Shown: positions 51,001-60,490, numbered from the stretch's first letter. The stretch: DNA of 64,000 nt from Nipponacmea schrenckii (GCA_030562195.1 CM060201.1:32346067-32410066), one strand, 5' to 3'. The notes: generated from the letters alone by a model not told the origin. Translations and numbers: made by a program.

Positions 51001-52297
51001 CGGTGTTCTCAGCAGTCTTGGAATATTAGTATCCGTCATTGTTTTTGTTTATTTGGTAATAGCTTATCCAAATCGTGGAGGAACTTCCCTTCTTGGTTAT
51101 TTGGCTATTATTGGCATCATCTTCATTTACGTTCTGAACTTCGCATTTTTCTTCCCAGCATCTTTAGAAACCTGTACGACCCGGCGTCTACTCATGGGTA
51201 TAGTGTACGCAATCGTTTTGGGACCATTGTTAGTTAAAGCAGTAGATAATTGGTTCCGTAAAGATAGTGAATATGCTCCTAATCAGTATCGTGGACTCAC
51301 GAGTTCCTTTGCCTTTTTACTAATGGGAATAGCCATTATTCTGATTCAAGCAATTATACCTATTGAATGGCTGATATTAGTTAAACCCACAGCTTCCAAA
51401 TTATACAACAGCGATGTTCACGATTATTGGTGGTGCGATCCCCCGAGCGAGTACGACGTTGGACTGGTGTTGTCCATGATCTTCGTTATGTTCCTGGTTC
51501 TGCTAACAGCAATCTTCTCGGGATTATCGTGGGAGAGTTATAGGAACAACTATGAATCTCGCTGGATATGTATTAGTGCTGTCTGTACTGCTGGTTGTAT
51601 GTTCGTCTGGATGATTGTGGTCACCAATGCCGGTCCGACGTACCGTGACGCAGCTGTGACGATTGGTAATTTTGTAAATGCTACAGCATTATTAATATGT
51701 ATACCATTACGCAAGATGATAATCGTGTGCTCATATAGAGATGAAAAGGAAGAATTAAATGACGGTAGGTAACTTTTCATAGGTTTTCAGAAAAAGTAAA
51801 GTCAACATGGTTGGTTAAACTCAGTACCGGTACGAAACAAATTTGGAAGTATTTTCAATAGTTACTTAGTTTCATGGATGTATCCTGTTGTTAAGAGATT
51901 CTATTCTATTATAGTCATCACACCTGGTTAGATAAATATATAGGCTACTCTTATGGACCAAGTTATGGACCTTAAATTTAATGTCTATTCTAAGAAGTAG
52001 CCTAATATTCCTTAAGCCCATTGACTGTTAAGAAATATTTTAAGCCTACAGTCAAGTTATTAGACTACAACATCATTATTAGTATCAGGATATTAATGAT
52101 TCATTCAATTTATGAAATACCTAGGCCTACCGTGTATCTTAGTGTAGCCTAAGTAGGCCTATTCGATTGAAATGCATCTAGCTTTCATGTTTTCTATTCC
52201 AGGACAAGATTTATATCAAGGTATTTACGAAAATCCAAGTTTTGATCCCGATTTCCCAGCGCCTGCCAGTAAACATGGTTCCGATACCCAGTTTTAA
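38738..52297 (+). CDS. Class C GPCR with five tandem Venus-flytrap domains
   Basis: Fourteen coding exons: 38738-38924, 39501-39581, 39698-39817, 39943-40109, 40993-41336, 41547-42006, 42192-43634, 44109-44384, 45039-46184, 46688-46838, 47163-48475, 49020-50483, 50756-51764, 52203-52297. All phases match and give about 2,751 residues. A signal peptide (MKTILILALCCVAANLAQ) is followed by five ANF-receptor/LIVBP modules, about residues 26-453, 454-934, 935-1408, 1409-1896 and 1897-2384. A short Cys linker, seven membrane helices (about 2460-2705) and a tail of about 45 residues complete it. The modules align with metabotropic glutamate receptor ectodomains (DILLGGLFDVHEK, VSYASSSTQL, FIGSETWG, NPWFSEYYEEIWNC). 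Class C receptors normally carry one flytrap domain. The ligand is unknown, probably a small molecule such as an amino acid. Confidence 0.92.
38990..39400 (+). repeat. Two degenerate tandem copies of a C-rich ~140-bp unit
   Basis: AACTTTAGGCCC-type words recur: TCTGCCAAGTTAGGCCCCC (39108), CTCTGCCAACCTCAGTTAGG (39245), with AATGCTCAAAA, CAAAATCCCC and TGCCTAGCC in the same order in both. It sits in receptor intron 1. Confidence 0.6.
40245..40758 (+). mobile_element. Foldback element with clustered GGTCAAAATGGCCC motifs
   Basis: The left end holds three copies of a word like GTCAAAATGGCCCC (40258, 40272, 40294), and the right end about six inverse copies (GGGGCCATTTTGACC, 40600-40735). The terminal bases are TATAGTCAAAATGG and its near-inverse. 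A 62-codon minus-strand ORF inside (40417-40605, ADKRKTWLTNYKKS) has no recognised family. It lies in receptor intron 4. Confidence 0.65.
42192..43634 (+). CDS. Receptor exon 7: Venus-flytrap 2 in a single exon
   Basis: 481 codons, phase 0 at both ends. It begins VGSYENANTNF, then a linker with CPAIGCSNC, then the flytrap proper (DPLTCGTMTDNGSQISLALKY, YTRYHPSDDVVIDAMIGTL, GWSNVQIVAKSDEYF, ARWYEDTMDCYLG). It keeps Asp after the HPSD turn and Tyr in DEYF. An intronless module like this suggests loss of the ancestral introns seen in module 1, or a retro-origin. Confidence 0.9.
43926..44060 (+). mobile_element. Foldback MITE (GCACCATTCC family), partial copy
   Basis: AAGTGGAATTGCAGAAACCACAGA and GATTGAAAATTAGGATGGTG, then CAGTGTCCTTGATAC match the inner half of the elements at 5297-5662 and 61700-61935. 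It lies in receptor intron 7. Confidence 0.6.
44109..46184 (+). CDS. Receptor exons 8-9: Venus-flytrap 3
   Basis: Exons 44109-44384 and 45039-46184, all phase 0. It begins IANFDTETRHITSF with linker cysteines CNGPCKAC, then DILIGGLFSISSPSG, NPYQCGDIRLTNGFQYTAAM, LNVPIVSPSATATSL, TIQGDDATATAVL, GFNYIQAVGSNSVYGKSG and FKKYYSEIHQCNLPG. Asp and the YGKSG Tyr are retained. The internal intron falls just after the ALEQ helix. Confidence 0.9.
44560..44790 (+). mobile_element. Foldback element F1 with degenerate satellite unit
   Basis: CACAATGGTCAAGGTATTTC, CTTATACCCTGACTAC (satellite unit), then AAGCTAGTGAATACAGCCAA and AATAAACCATAATAGTGTG. It matches the left and central blocks of the copy at 61125-61340. 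It lies in receptor intron 8. Confidence 0.6.
46688..48475 (+). CDS. Receptor exons 10-11: Venus-flytrap 4, the most mGluR-like
   Basis: Exons 46688-46838 and 47163-48475. It begins VGTYRGTSIKLND with linker CTVQCIEC, then DILLGGLFDVHEKSVNPFLCG, NIPQVSYASSSTQLKD, RTVPADDNQAEAM, VQVLYTDTSYGILGS, FKFIGSETWGNS and NPWFSEYYEEIWNCYL. It has the best match of the five to the amino-acid-binding signature of metabotropic glutamate receptors (SYAS, VPxDD, SYG, IGSExW). If any module binds an amino acid, this is the likeliest. Confidence 0.9.
49020..50483 (+). CDS. Receptor exon 12: Venus-flytrap 5, membrane-proximal, divergent
   Basis: A single 488-codon exon, phase 0 at both ends. It begins IGSYDANVLDVDSQ with linker cysteines CERDDACSEC, then FISVFDIHKMGLDEFRCG, YSYVSPSATAIRF, RTIQPRSELLKK, YITTFVSFDSNENTAYK and PREWFEEFYQATHQCKL. 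Binding-signature Asp and Tyr positions are replaced (QPRSE, SNENTA), so it may not bind the same ligand and may act as a structural adaptor to the membrane domain. Confidence 0.9.
50756..51764 (+). CDS. Receptor exon 13: cysteine linker and seven-transmembrane domain
   Basis: It opens with a Cys stub (SSCPKDEDG, ESCKCPV) instead of the nine-cysteine domain of metabotropic glutamate receptors, then seven hydrophobic helices beginning WPLWAIVVGVLSSLG and ending ALLICIPLRKMIIVC. The class C disulfide pair is visible (LETCTTRRLL at TM3 and DYWWCDPP in loop 2), as is LGPLLVKAVDNWF of TM3. This is a class C rhodopsin-like-fold membrane domain, not class A. Confidence 0.9.
52203..52297 (+). CDS. 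Receptor exon 14: cytoplasmic tail and stop
   Basis: Follows TTCTATTCCAG. It encodes GQDLYQGIYENPSFDPDFPA and a Ser/Lys end, with TAA at 52295-52297. The NPSF sequence after a Tyr resembles an NPxF endocytic or PTB-type motif, which is inference. A near-perfect copy is at 55943-56037. Confidence 0.85.
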
Positions 52298-52905
52298 ATA
52301 AGTCGTGAATGGGTAGGTAGAGGGCAGTTTTTTAAAGTTTCTAGTGTTCCAGCAGACCTTGAGAACCTCCTAAACTGAAAAGCGATTAATTGAGCAAGGG
52401 AGATAACTGAACTTTTCATCTAATAAAATCAGACCACATTTAGAATTTCTGCTATGTAACTTAAATGTTTATCTTTTAACAGATATATGTACATAAAGAA
52501 TTCCATACTAGCTACCAAATGAAAGGAACTATGAAAGGATCAGTAATCGAAGTTTTTCAAGCTTTATGAAAGAAGTTGTTTTCGTGTATGTATGAAATAA
52601 AAATTGCAAATTTTAAATATTGACTAAATCAGCTTAACCTTTTCAGCAGTTTATTTTTTTATACAAGATTTATTCTGTCTCTTGCTGATTTCTTTATCAT
52701 TTTGACAGGCCTGTATAATATAGGTCTTATGTATTTTTAACTGAGAAACTAAAGAAAATATCAATTACAAATTCCATTATATCATTTTCAATTCTTGTTT
52801 ATGAATCTCACATGTTGAATGTTATGTAATTATAAACCATTCCCAAGGGAGGTAACACAGTAAGCTCAATTACTTGTAAATAAAGGGTGATTCCACCGTA
52901 TATCA
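52298..52905 (+). other. Receptor 3' UTR
   Basis: After the stop, AATAAA occurs at 52596-52601 and 52879-52884, about 300 and 580 bp downstream. The two give alternative short and longer 3' UTRs. The whole region is copied at 56038-56645. Confidence 0.6.
52596..52601 (+). terminator. Candidate receptor poly(A) signal AATAAA
   Basis: First canonical hexamer after the receptor stop codon. A second at 52879-52884 is an alternative. Confidence 0.5.
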
Positions 52906-52979
52906 TCTTAAAGTATATATATTTGTGTATAGCCTTAGTATTCATATATTGTACAGATATATTAACCCAGAGCATTGAC

Positions 52980-53330
52980 AATTACTGACCATGTACATAA
53001 GCCAATCATAGGAGTGATAATTCAAACCAGTTTTACTCTCAAGTGCACTGATTGGTTGTATTGAAATTTCAAAGCCTTCAGAATGCTTTTACCATTGTAT
53101 AATAACCAATTATAACAGTGATAAATCAAACCAGTTTTAATTTCAAATACTCTGATTGGCTCAATTGTCTAATTTAGAAAGCTCGTTGACCATTGTACAT
53201 TTACCAATCATGACCATCATTTTCAAGTGATTGGGTTATTTTTATTCTCGTAAGTCTCCAGAATGCTTGAAATAAAACAATGTATTGTCATCCTATGATT
53301 GGTATGTGGGTCTAAGTTGTAAATGCTTAA
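52980..53330 (+). repeat. About 100-bp degenerate tandem repeat, 3 copies
   Basis: Units begin CCATGTACATAAGCCAATCA (52989), CCATTGTATAATAACCAATT (53092) and CCATTGTACATTTACCAATC (53190), each with AAACCAGTTTTA or similar and ending in TGATTGG. It is copied in the duplicated block at 56720-57070. Confidence 0.7.
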
Positions 53331-53465
53331 ATTTAGATTTTATAAGAGAATATTTTCTACTAGAGATTGTTATATAAAGATGCTACGAGATCTGATCAAA
53401 TTTGTTTTATATTATTATATAATAAAATATTTTTTTAACGAAAATCTCTAGTGCTTTAATTGACC

Positions 53466-53840
53466 ACCAACTCCTTATTTTGACCACAGATGGAAATGAA
53501 ATTGCCAAACTCCTTATTTTGACCACAGATGGAAAAAAAATTGCCAAACTCCTTATTTTGACCACAGATGGAAATGAAATTGCCAAACTCCTTATTTTGA
53601 CCACAGATGGAAATGAAATTGCCAAACTCCTTATTTTGACCACAGATGGAAATGAAATTGCCAAACTCCTTATTTTGACCATAGATGGAAATGAAATTGC
53701 CAAACTCCTTATTTTGACCACAGATGGAAATGAAATTGCCAAACTCCTTATTTTGACCACAGATGGAAATGAAATTGCCAAACTCCTTATTTTGATCACA
53801 GATGGAAATGAAATTGCCAAACTCCTTACTTTGCCAATGT
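53466..53840 (+). repeat. 39-bp minisatellite A, 9 units (copy 1)
   Basis: Units of CTTATTTTGACCACAGATGG and AAATGAAATTGCCAAACTC. The period of 39 bp is 13 codons, producing artefactual ORFs on both strands (13-residue peptide repeats). Repeated at 57206-57580. Confidence 0.95.
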
Positions 53841-54129
53841 GCTGAGGAAAAATAGACCCATCTAAAAGCAGATTAACAATATTAATGCATCCTTTCCAAA
53901 ACATTTTGTTTGTCTTCTTTTTCTATTTCAAATTTTATGCAATTTCAAATTCTTCTAGCTTAGGTCATAATAAAACCAATTATTTTCTTCTATATTTTTA
54001 AAATTCTCTGATAACTGTTATTTTTTTTTAAATTTGTAATAGATTGAAAACGTAAAATATATCTAAATTGAAGCCCACAATACTGCCTAAAGAAGATACT
54101 GGACAAGGAAAGCATTGTGATGTTGTAGG

Positions 54130-54560
54130 ACCCCCTGAATCTTATACCTTGACTGCAATAGTCACCTTTCTTGTATCACATCTTCACAATGTCAAGCTAT
54201 TAATAACTGAATCTTATACCTTGACTGCAATAGTCACCTTTCTTGTATCACATCTTCACAATGTCAAGCTATTACAAACTTTATACTTATACCTTGACTG
54301 CAATAGTCACCTTTCTTGTATCACATCTTCACAATGTCCAGCTATTACAAACTAACATACTTTTACCTTAACTGCAATAGTCACCTTTCTTGTATCACAT
54401 CTTCACAATGTCCAGCTATTACAAACTTTATACTTATACCTTGACTGCAATAGTCACCTTTCTTGTATCACATCTTCACAATGTCAAGCTATTATTAACT
54501 CAGTCTTATACCTCGACTGCAATAGACACCTTTCTTGTATCTCAGAAGTTTGTAAATGCA
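54130..54560 (+). repeat. 73-bp satellite block (copy 1), 6 units
   Basis: Same unit as the 1518-4230 array (CTTATACCTTGACTGCAATA, GTCACCTTTCTTGTATCACA). It ends in CAGAAGTTTGTAAATGCAGC, the sequence that follows the single satellite unit in F1 foldback elements. Repeated at 58127-58545. Confidence 0.9.
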
Positions 54561-54675
54561 GCGATTAACAGGTAGAGTGTACTCTTAAAATACTAGACAA
54601 CATAATTATACACAAATTTTAATTATAACTTATAAATGATCAATATAATTAGCAACATTAATACATCAATATAAC

Positions 54676-55192
54676 TTAAAGGGACACATCCACTTAACTA
54701 GCTTAAGACACTGAGATTTTACAATTGTTAACCTATTGCTATATTACGAGAAATGCTTACTGGCCAGAAGAATGGTGAGACCATTCTCAACTAGCTTTAA
54801 GACCAATTTAATGGTGAGACCATTCTCAACTAGCTTTAAGACCAATTTAATGGTTAGACCATTTTCAACTAGCTTTAAGACCAATTTAATGGTGAGATCA
54901 TTCTCAACTAGTTTTAAGACCAATTTAATGGTGAGACCATTCTCAACTAGCTTTAAGACCAATTTAATGGTGAGACCATTCTCAACTAGCTTTAAGACCA
55001 ATTTAATGGTGAGACCATTCTCAACTAGCTTTAAGACCAATTTAATGGTGAGACCATTCTCAACTAGCTTTAAGACCAATTTAGGCTACATTCAATTCAT
55101 GTTTAGCTTATATATATATACTTTTGCTACACACATCCATAATATTGTTTTGCAACAAAGTTAAGTGGATTCACTCCTTTAAATGTTTAACT
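54676..55192 (+). mobile_element. MITE-like element carrying 39-bp minisatellite B (copy 1)
   Basis: Outer inverted ends: TTAAAGGGACACATCCACTT (54677) and AAGTGGATTCACTCCTTTAA (55164). The centre is eight units of 39 bp (ATGGTGAGACCATTCTCAAC, TAGCTTTAAGACCAATTTA) from 54774 to 55084. Each unit includes the palindrome GGTGAGACCATTCTCA-like core. Repeated at 58665-59216. Confidence 0.8.
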
Positions 55193-55204
55193 GCATTGAT
55201 TGGT

Positions 55205-56037
55205 GAGTACGACGTTGGACTGGTGTTGTCCATGATCTTCGTTATGTTCCTGGTTCTGCTAACAGCAATCTTCTCGGGATTATCGTGGGAGAGTTATAGG
55301 AACAACTATGAATCTCGCTGGATATGTATTAGTGCTGTCTGTACTGCTGGTTGTATGTTCGTCTGGATGATTGTGGTCACCAATGCCGGTCCGACGTACC
55401 GTGACGCAGCTGTGACGATTGGTAATTTTGTAAATGCTACAGCATTATTAATATGTATACCATTACGCAAGATGATAATCGTGTGCTCATATAGAGATGA
55501 AAAGGAGGAATTAAATGACGGTAGGTAACTTTTCAGAAAAAATAAAGTCAGCATGGTTGGTTAAACTCAGTACGAAACAAATTTGGAAGTATTTTCAATA
55601 GTTACTTAGTTTCATGGATGTATCCTGTTGTTAAGAGATTCTATTCTATTATAGTCATCACACCTGGTTAGATAAATATATAGGCTACTCTTATGGACCA
55701 AGTTATGGACCTTAAATTTAATGTCTATTCTAAGAAGTAGCCTAATATTCCTTAAGCCCATTGACTGTTAAGAAATATTTTAAGCCTACAGTCAAGTTAT
55801 TAGACTACAACATCATTATTAGTATCAGGATATTAATGGTTCATTCAATTTATGAAATACCTAGGCCTACCGTGTATCTTAGTGTAGCCTAAGTAGGCCT
55901 ATTCGATTGAAATGCATCTAGCTTTCATGTTTTCTATTCCAGGACAAGATTTATATCAAGGTATTTACGAAAATCCAAGTTTTGATCCCGATTTCCCAGC
56001 GCCTGCCAGTAAACATGGTTCCGATACCCAGTTTTAA
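55205..56037 (+). pseudogene. Headless receptor copy: TM5-TM7 (55205-55520) and tail exon (55943-56037)
   Basis: The duplicated exon 13 fragment starts at the Glu before TM5 and lacks the ectodomain, TM1-TM4 and an upstream splice acceptor of its own. The frame stays open and continues upstream to a chance ATG at 55124, giving 134 codons. The exon 13 donor (55521) and the tail exon with TAA at 56035-56037 are intact. It cannot encode a receptor alone. Confidence 0.88.
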
Positions 56038-57205
56038 ATAAGTCGTGAATGGGTAGGTAGAGGGCAGTTTTTTAAAGTTTCTAGTGTTCCAGCAGACCTT
56101 GAGAACCTCCTAAACTGAAAAGCGATTAATTGAGCAAGGGAGATAACTGAACTTTTCATCTAATAAAATCAGACCACATTTAGAATTTCTGCTATGTAAC
56201 TTAAATGTTTATCTTTTAACAGATATATGTACATAAAGAATTCCATACTAGCTACCAAATGAAAGGAACTATGAAAGGATCAGTAATCGAAGTTTTTCAA
56301 GCTTTATGAAAGAAGTTGTTTTCGTGTATGTATGAAATAAAAATTGCAAATTTTAAATATTGACTAAATCAGCTTAACCTTTTCAGCAGTTTATTTTTTT
56401 ATACAAGATTTATTCTGTCTCTTGCTGATTTCTTTATCATTTTGACAGGCCTGTATAATATAGGTCTTATGTATTTTTAACTGAGAAACTAAAGAAAATA
56501 TCAATTACAAATTCCATTATATCATTTTCAATTCTTGTTTATGAATCTCACATGTTGAATGTTATGTAATTATAAACCATTCCCAAGGGAGGTAACACAG
56601 TAAGCTCAATTACTTGTAAATAAAGGGTGATTCCACCGTATATCATCTTAAAGTATATATATTTGTGTATAGCCTTAGTATTCATATATTGTACAGATAT
56701 ATTAACCCAGAGCATTGACAATTACTGACCATGTACATAAGCCAATCATAGGAGTGATAATTCAAACCAGTTTTACTCTCAAGTGCACTGATTGGTTGTA
56801 TTGAAATTTCAAAGCCTTCAGAATGCTTTTACCATTGTATAATAACCAATTATAACAGTGATAAATCAAACCAGTTTTAATTTCAAATACTCTGATTGGC
56901 TCAATTGTCTAATTTAGAAAGCTCGTTGACCATTGTACATTTACCAATCATGACCATCATTTTCAAGTGATTGGGTTATTTTTATTCTCGTAAGTCTCCA
57001 GAATGCTTGAAATAAAACAATGTATTGTCATCCTATGATTGGTATGTGGGTCTAAGTTGTAAATGCTTAAATTTAGATTTTATAAGAGAATATTTTCTAC
57101 TAGAGATTGTTATATAAAGATGCTACGAGATCTGATCAAATTTGTTTTATATTATTATATAATAAAATATTTTTTTAACGAAAATCTCTAGTGCTTTAAT
57201 TGACC

Positions 57206-57580
57206 ACCAACTCCTTATTTTGACCACAGATGGAAATGAAATTGCCAAACTCCTTATTTTGACCACAGATGGAAATAAAATTGCCAAACTCCTTATTTTG
57301 ACCACAGATGGAAATGAAATTGCCAAACTCCTTATTTTGACCACAGATGGAAATGAAATTGCCAAACTCCTTATTTTGACCACAGATGGAAATGAAATTG
57401 CCAAACTCCTTATTTTGACCACAGATGGAAATGAAATTGCCAAACTCCTTATTTTGACCACAGATGGAAATGAAATTGCCAAACTCCTTATTTTGACCAC
57501 AGATGGAAATGAAATTGCCAAACTCCTTATTTTGATCACAGATGGAAATGAAATTGCCAAACTCCTTACTTTGCCAATGT
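57206..57580 (+). repeat. 39-bp minisatellite A (copy 2)
   Basis: Nine units, almost identical to 53466-53840 within the duplicated block. Confidence 0.95.
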
Positions 57581-57810
57581 GCTGAGGAAAAATAGACCCA
57601 TCTAAAAGCAGATTAACAATATTAATGCATCCTTTCCAAAACATTTTGTTTGTCTTCTTTTTCTATTTCAAATTTTATGCAATTTCAAATTCTTCTAGCT
57701 TAGGTCATAATAAAACCAATTATTTTCTTCTATATTTTTAAAATTCTCTGATAACTGTTATTTTTTTTTAAATTTGTAATAGATTGAAAACGTAAAATAT
57801 ATCTAAATTG

Positions 57811-58060
57811 AACCCTGCTGAACTTAGCATCTTCAACTTTCATTTGATAGATTCCCCTGTCTTGGAGTTACCATATTTCATTTTATCATTTCTATTTAAA
57901 ACAATCAGAGAAAATTATAACTGCTAAAAAAATATTTGATTTATCAGTAGGCCCTACAATTTATAAAGTAGCTAAAAAATAACAGAATATAAAATTACTT
58001 TAAAAAGGTAAGCTGGATTTTGATTTATGAGATATTCTGCTTGATATAGTGATAAATTCA
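57811..58060 (+). other. 250-bp segment present only in copy 2 of the duplication
   Basis: Between AAATTGAA and GCCCACA, copy 2 has extra AT-rich sequence (AACCCTGCTGAACTTAGCAT ... GATAAATTCA) missing from copy 1 (junction at about 54071). No transposon ends were seen, so loss from copy 1 is as likely as gain in copy 2. Confidence 0.75.
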
Positions 58061-58126
58061 GCCCACATTACTGCCTAAAGAAGATACTGGACAAGGAAAG
58101 CATTGTGATGTTGTAGGACCCCCTGA

Positions 58127-58545
58127 ATCTTATACCTTGACTGCAATAGTCACCTTTCTTGTATCACATCTTCACAATGTCAAGCTATTAATAACTGAAT
58201 CTTATACCTTGACTGCAATAGTCACCTTTCTTGTATCACATCTTCAAATGTCAAGGTATTACAAACTTTGTACTTATACCTTGACTGCAATAGTCACCTT
58301 CCTTGTATCACATCTTCACAATGTCAAGCTATTAATAACTGAATCTTATATCTTGACTGCAATAGTCACCTTTCTTGTATCTCATCTTCACAATGTCCAG
58401 CTATTACAAACTTTATACTTATACCTTGACTGCAATAGACACCTTTCTTGTATCACATCTTCACAATGTCAAGCTATTATTAACTCAGTCTTATACCTCG
58501 ACTGCAATAGACACCTTTCTTGTATCTCAGAAGTTGTAAATGCAG
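58127..58545 (+). repeat. 73-bp satellite block (copy 2)
   Basis: Duplicate of 54130-54560 with different unit order and point changes, so unit turnover has continued since the duplication. Confidence 0.9.
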
Positions 58546-58664
58546 CGATTAACAGGAGTGTACTCTTAATACTACTAGACAACATAATTATACACAAATT
58601 TTAATTATAACTTATAAATGATCAATATAATTAGCTTTTAGCAACATTAATACATCAATATAAC

Positions 58665-59216
58665 TTAAAGGGACACATCCACTTAACTAGCTTAAGACAC
58701 TGAGATTTTACAATTGTTAACCTATTGCTATATTACGAGAAATGCTTACTGGCAAGAAGAATGGTAGACCATTCTCAACTAGCTTTAAGACCAATTTAAT
58801 GGTGAGACCATTCTCAACTAGCTTTAAGACCAATTTAATGGTGAGACCATTCTCAACTAGCTTTAAGACCAATTTAATGGTGAGACCATTCTCAACTAGC
58901 TTTAAGACCAATTTAATGGTGAGACCATTCTCAACTAGCTTTAAGACCAATTAATGGTGAGACCATTCTCAACTAGCTTTAAGACCAATTTAATGGTGAG
59001 ACCATTCTCAACTAGCTTTAAGACCAATTCAATGGTGAGACCATTCTCAACTAGCTTTAAGACCAATTTAATGGTGAAACCACTCTCAACTAGCTTTAAG
59101 ACCAATTTAGGCTACATTCAATTCATGTTTAACTTATATATATACTTTTGCTACACACATCCATAATATTGTTTTGCAACAAAGTTAAGTGGATGCACTC
59201 CTTTAAATGTTTAACT
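58665..59216 (+). mobile_element. MITE-like element carrying 39-bp minisatellite B (copy 2)
   Basis: Same ends as copy 1 and nine units of the 39-bp repeat (58764-59108), one more than copy 1. One unit has lost a base near 58951, which breaks the chance ORF. Confidence 0.8.
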
Positions 59217-59423
59217 GCATTGATTGGTGAAGGTTTGGTATACAACCAGTATCATATGAGATCAGAAAAATATATATTTAAAGCATATAGCAAAAAAAAG
59301 TAATTTTATAGATAGAAAGTGATTATTGATAGAATATAACTTGAGAATTTAAGAAATATATATCATGAGAATTATACAGAATTACATAAACAATTCTATA
59401 GAATTATCAATTTGAAATTTTAA

Positions 59424-59743
59424 AGGTAAAGGCCTACTACCTCTTGGGATGACCAAAAAATTGCGATTTTAAAACTTGGCCTTTGTTCAACTGTAGATTT
59501 ATCTGGTGTCAACAATATACAACAGATTCCCTATTTAATCTAATAAATCAATAAAACTAAGTAATTATCAAACCTGTCTAGCTGCATATTTTCAATAATA
59601 ACTTAGTTAATGGATATATTGTCTTGTACAGAGATTATGTTCTTTACTCATTGGCACCAATTGATGAATATTTTCTCTAATTGACCAAGTTTGAGACTGA
59701 AGACTTCATGTCCAACTTAAGAGGAAATATTCCTTTACAAAGT
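59424..59743 (+). mobile_element. Foldback element (TACTACCTCTT family), copy 1
   Basis: Ends TAAAGGTAAAGGCCTACTAC then CTCTTGGG and the inverse AAGAGGAAATATTCCTTTAC. The inner word AAACTAAGTAATTAT is shared with the element at 62684-62900. No coding content. Confidence 0.6.
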
Positions 59744-60199
59744 AATGGAGAATTTATTTAAACAGAACGAAAGTAATAAGATAGAAGCTGGAAATCTTCA
59801 AACAAAGATTAGACAATCAGTTCAATTACTTACTTTCAATAATCAAATTAAAATCTTGACTGATGTTGAAAAAAAAATTGTAATAATATTGAATACTAAT
59901 TCACTTATAAAGTTGACATGCGTAACTGAACTAATTAACTTAATAATTAATATAAAATGTCTAAGCAACATGAAATGATTGACAAGGACAATTCCTTACA
60001 ATACATCAACAAAACAAAAATATTTGAGTGTGTAAAATAAATATTGCCCTTAAAATCAAATGGTATTTGAATAAATAATAACAAATGAAAGACCTTCACT
60101 GGTAACAAATACAGCAACAGTCAGGTTCTTGTTTCAAAATTATTAATTGTCAGAAATAGTGATAATTTAATTGTTTTTTTAATTCAACCTCATAGAAAA
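59744..60199 (+). other. Intergenic stretch, nothing recognised
   Basis: AT-rich. A 77-codon open stretch at 59745-59978 has no recognisable domain and begins at the edge of the preceding element, so it is not called a gene. Confidence 0.5.
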
Positions 60200-60490
60200 G
60201 GTCATCTTCACAATGTGGATGTATTACAAACTTCATCTTATACCTTTACTGCAATAGCCATCTTTCTTTATCATGGAATGCAGCTATTTGGTTAGATTGT
60301 TCGCCAGCAAATACAGCCAATCAGAGCTCTTGATAGACTTACTATTAACATTATGGCTTATTGTTTAGACTCTCTGTCTGGGCTCTGATTGGCTCAATTC
60401 AGTAAAGTACAATCCTATCAAATCGCTGTGATACAAGCAGTCATGGTATAATACGAAGTTCGTAATGTCTGACTTTAGGAAGATGAGAAA
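60200..60490 (+). mobile_element. Foldback element F1, nearly complete
   Basis: The left arm is a satellite unit (CATCTTCACAATGTGGATG, TATACCTTTACTGCAATAG) then GCAAATACAGCCAATCAGAG. The right arm is the inverse (GGGCTCTGATTGGCTCAAT, AAATCGCTG, TCATGGTATAATACGAAG, GGAAGATGAG). An imperfect palindrome of about 290 bp with no coding content. Confidence 0.75.

Larger units (their letters stand above)
51449..55204 (+). repeat. 3.76-kb tandem segmental duplication, copy 1
   Basis: Begins inside receptor exon 13 at GAGTACGACGTTGGACTGG and runs to ATTGATTGGT at 55204, where copy 2 begins with the same GAGTACGACG. It contains the genuine 3' end of the gene, its 3' UTR, a 39-bp minisatellite, a 73-bp satellite block and a second 39-bp minisatellite. 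Offset to copy 2 is 3,756 bp at first, 3,740 after small indels. Confidence 0.92.
55205..59228 (+). repeat. Tandem segmental duplication, copy 2
   Basis: Starts at an abrupt junction (TGATTGGT|GAGTACGACG) and ends where ATTGATTGGTGA continues as AGGTTTGG instead of GTACGACG. Near-identical to copy 1 through 57,810, apart from a few substitutions and small indels (for example 51773-51790 versus 55530-55545). It has an additional 250 bp at 57811-58060. The high identity means a recent event or an assembly duplication. Confidence 0.9.

Noticed and set aside
53407..53904. Minus- and plus-strand ORFs of 121-165 codons with 13-residue repeats (TTDGNEIAKLLIL)
   Set aside because: 39-bp minisatellite artefact; both strands are open and the peptide has no family. 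The same holds for 57147-57644.
54736..55164. 142-codon ORF with MVRPFSTSFKTNL repeats
   Set aside because: A second 39-bp minisatellite, inside a TIR-bounded element; in copy 2 a single-base loss breaks the frame without other effect.
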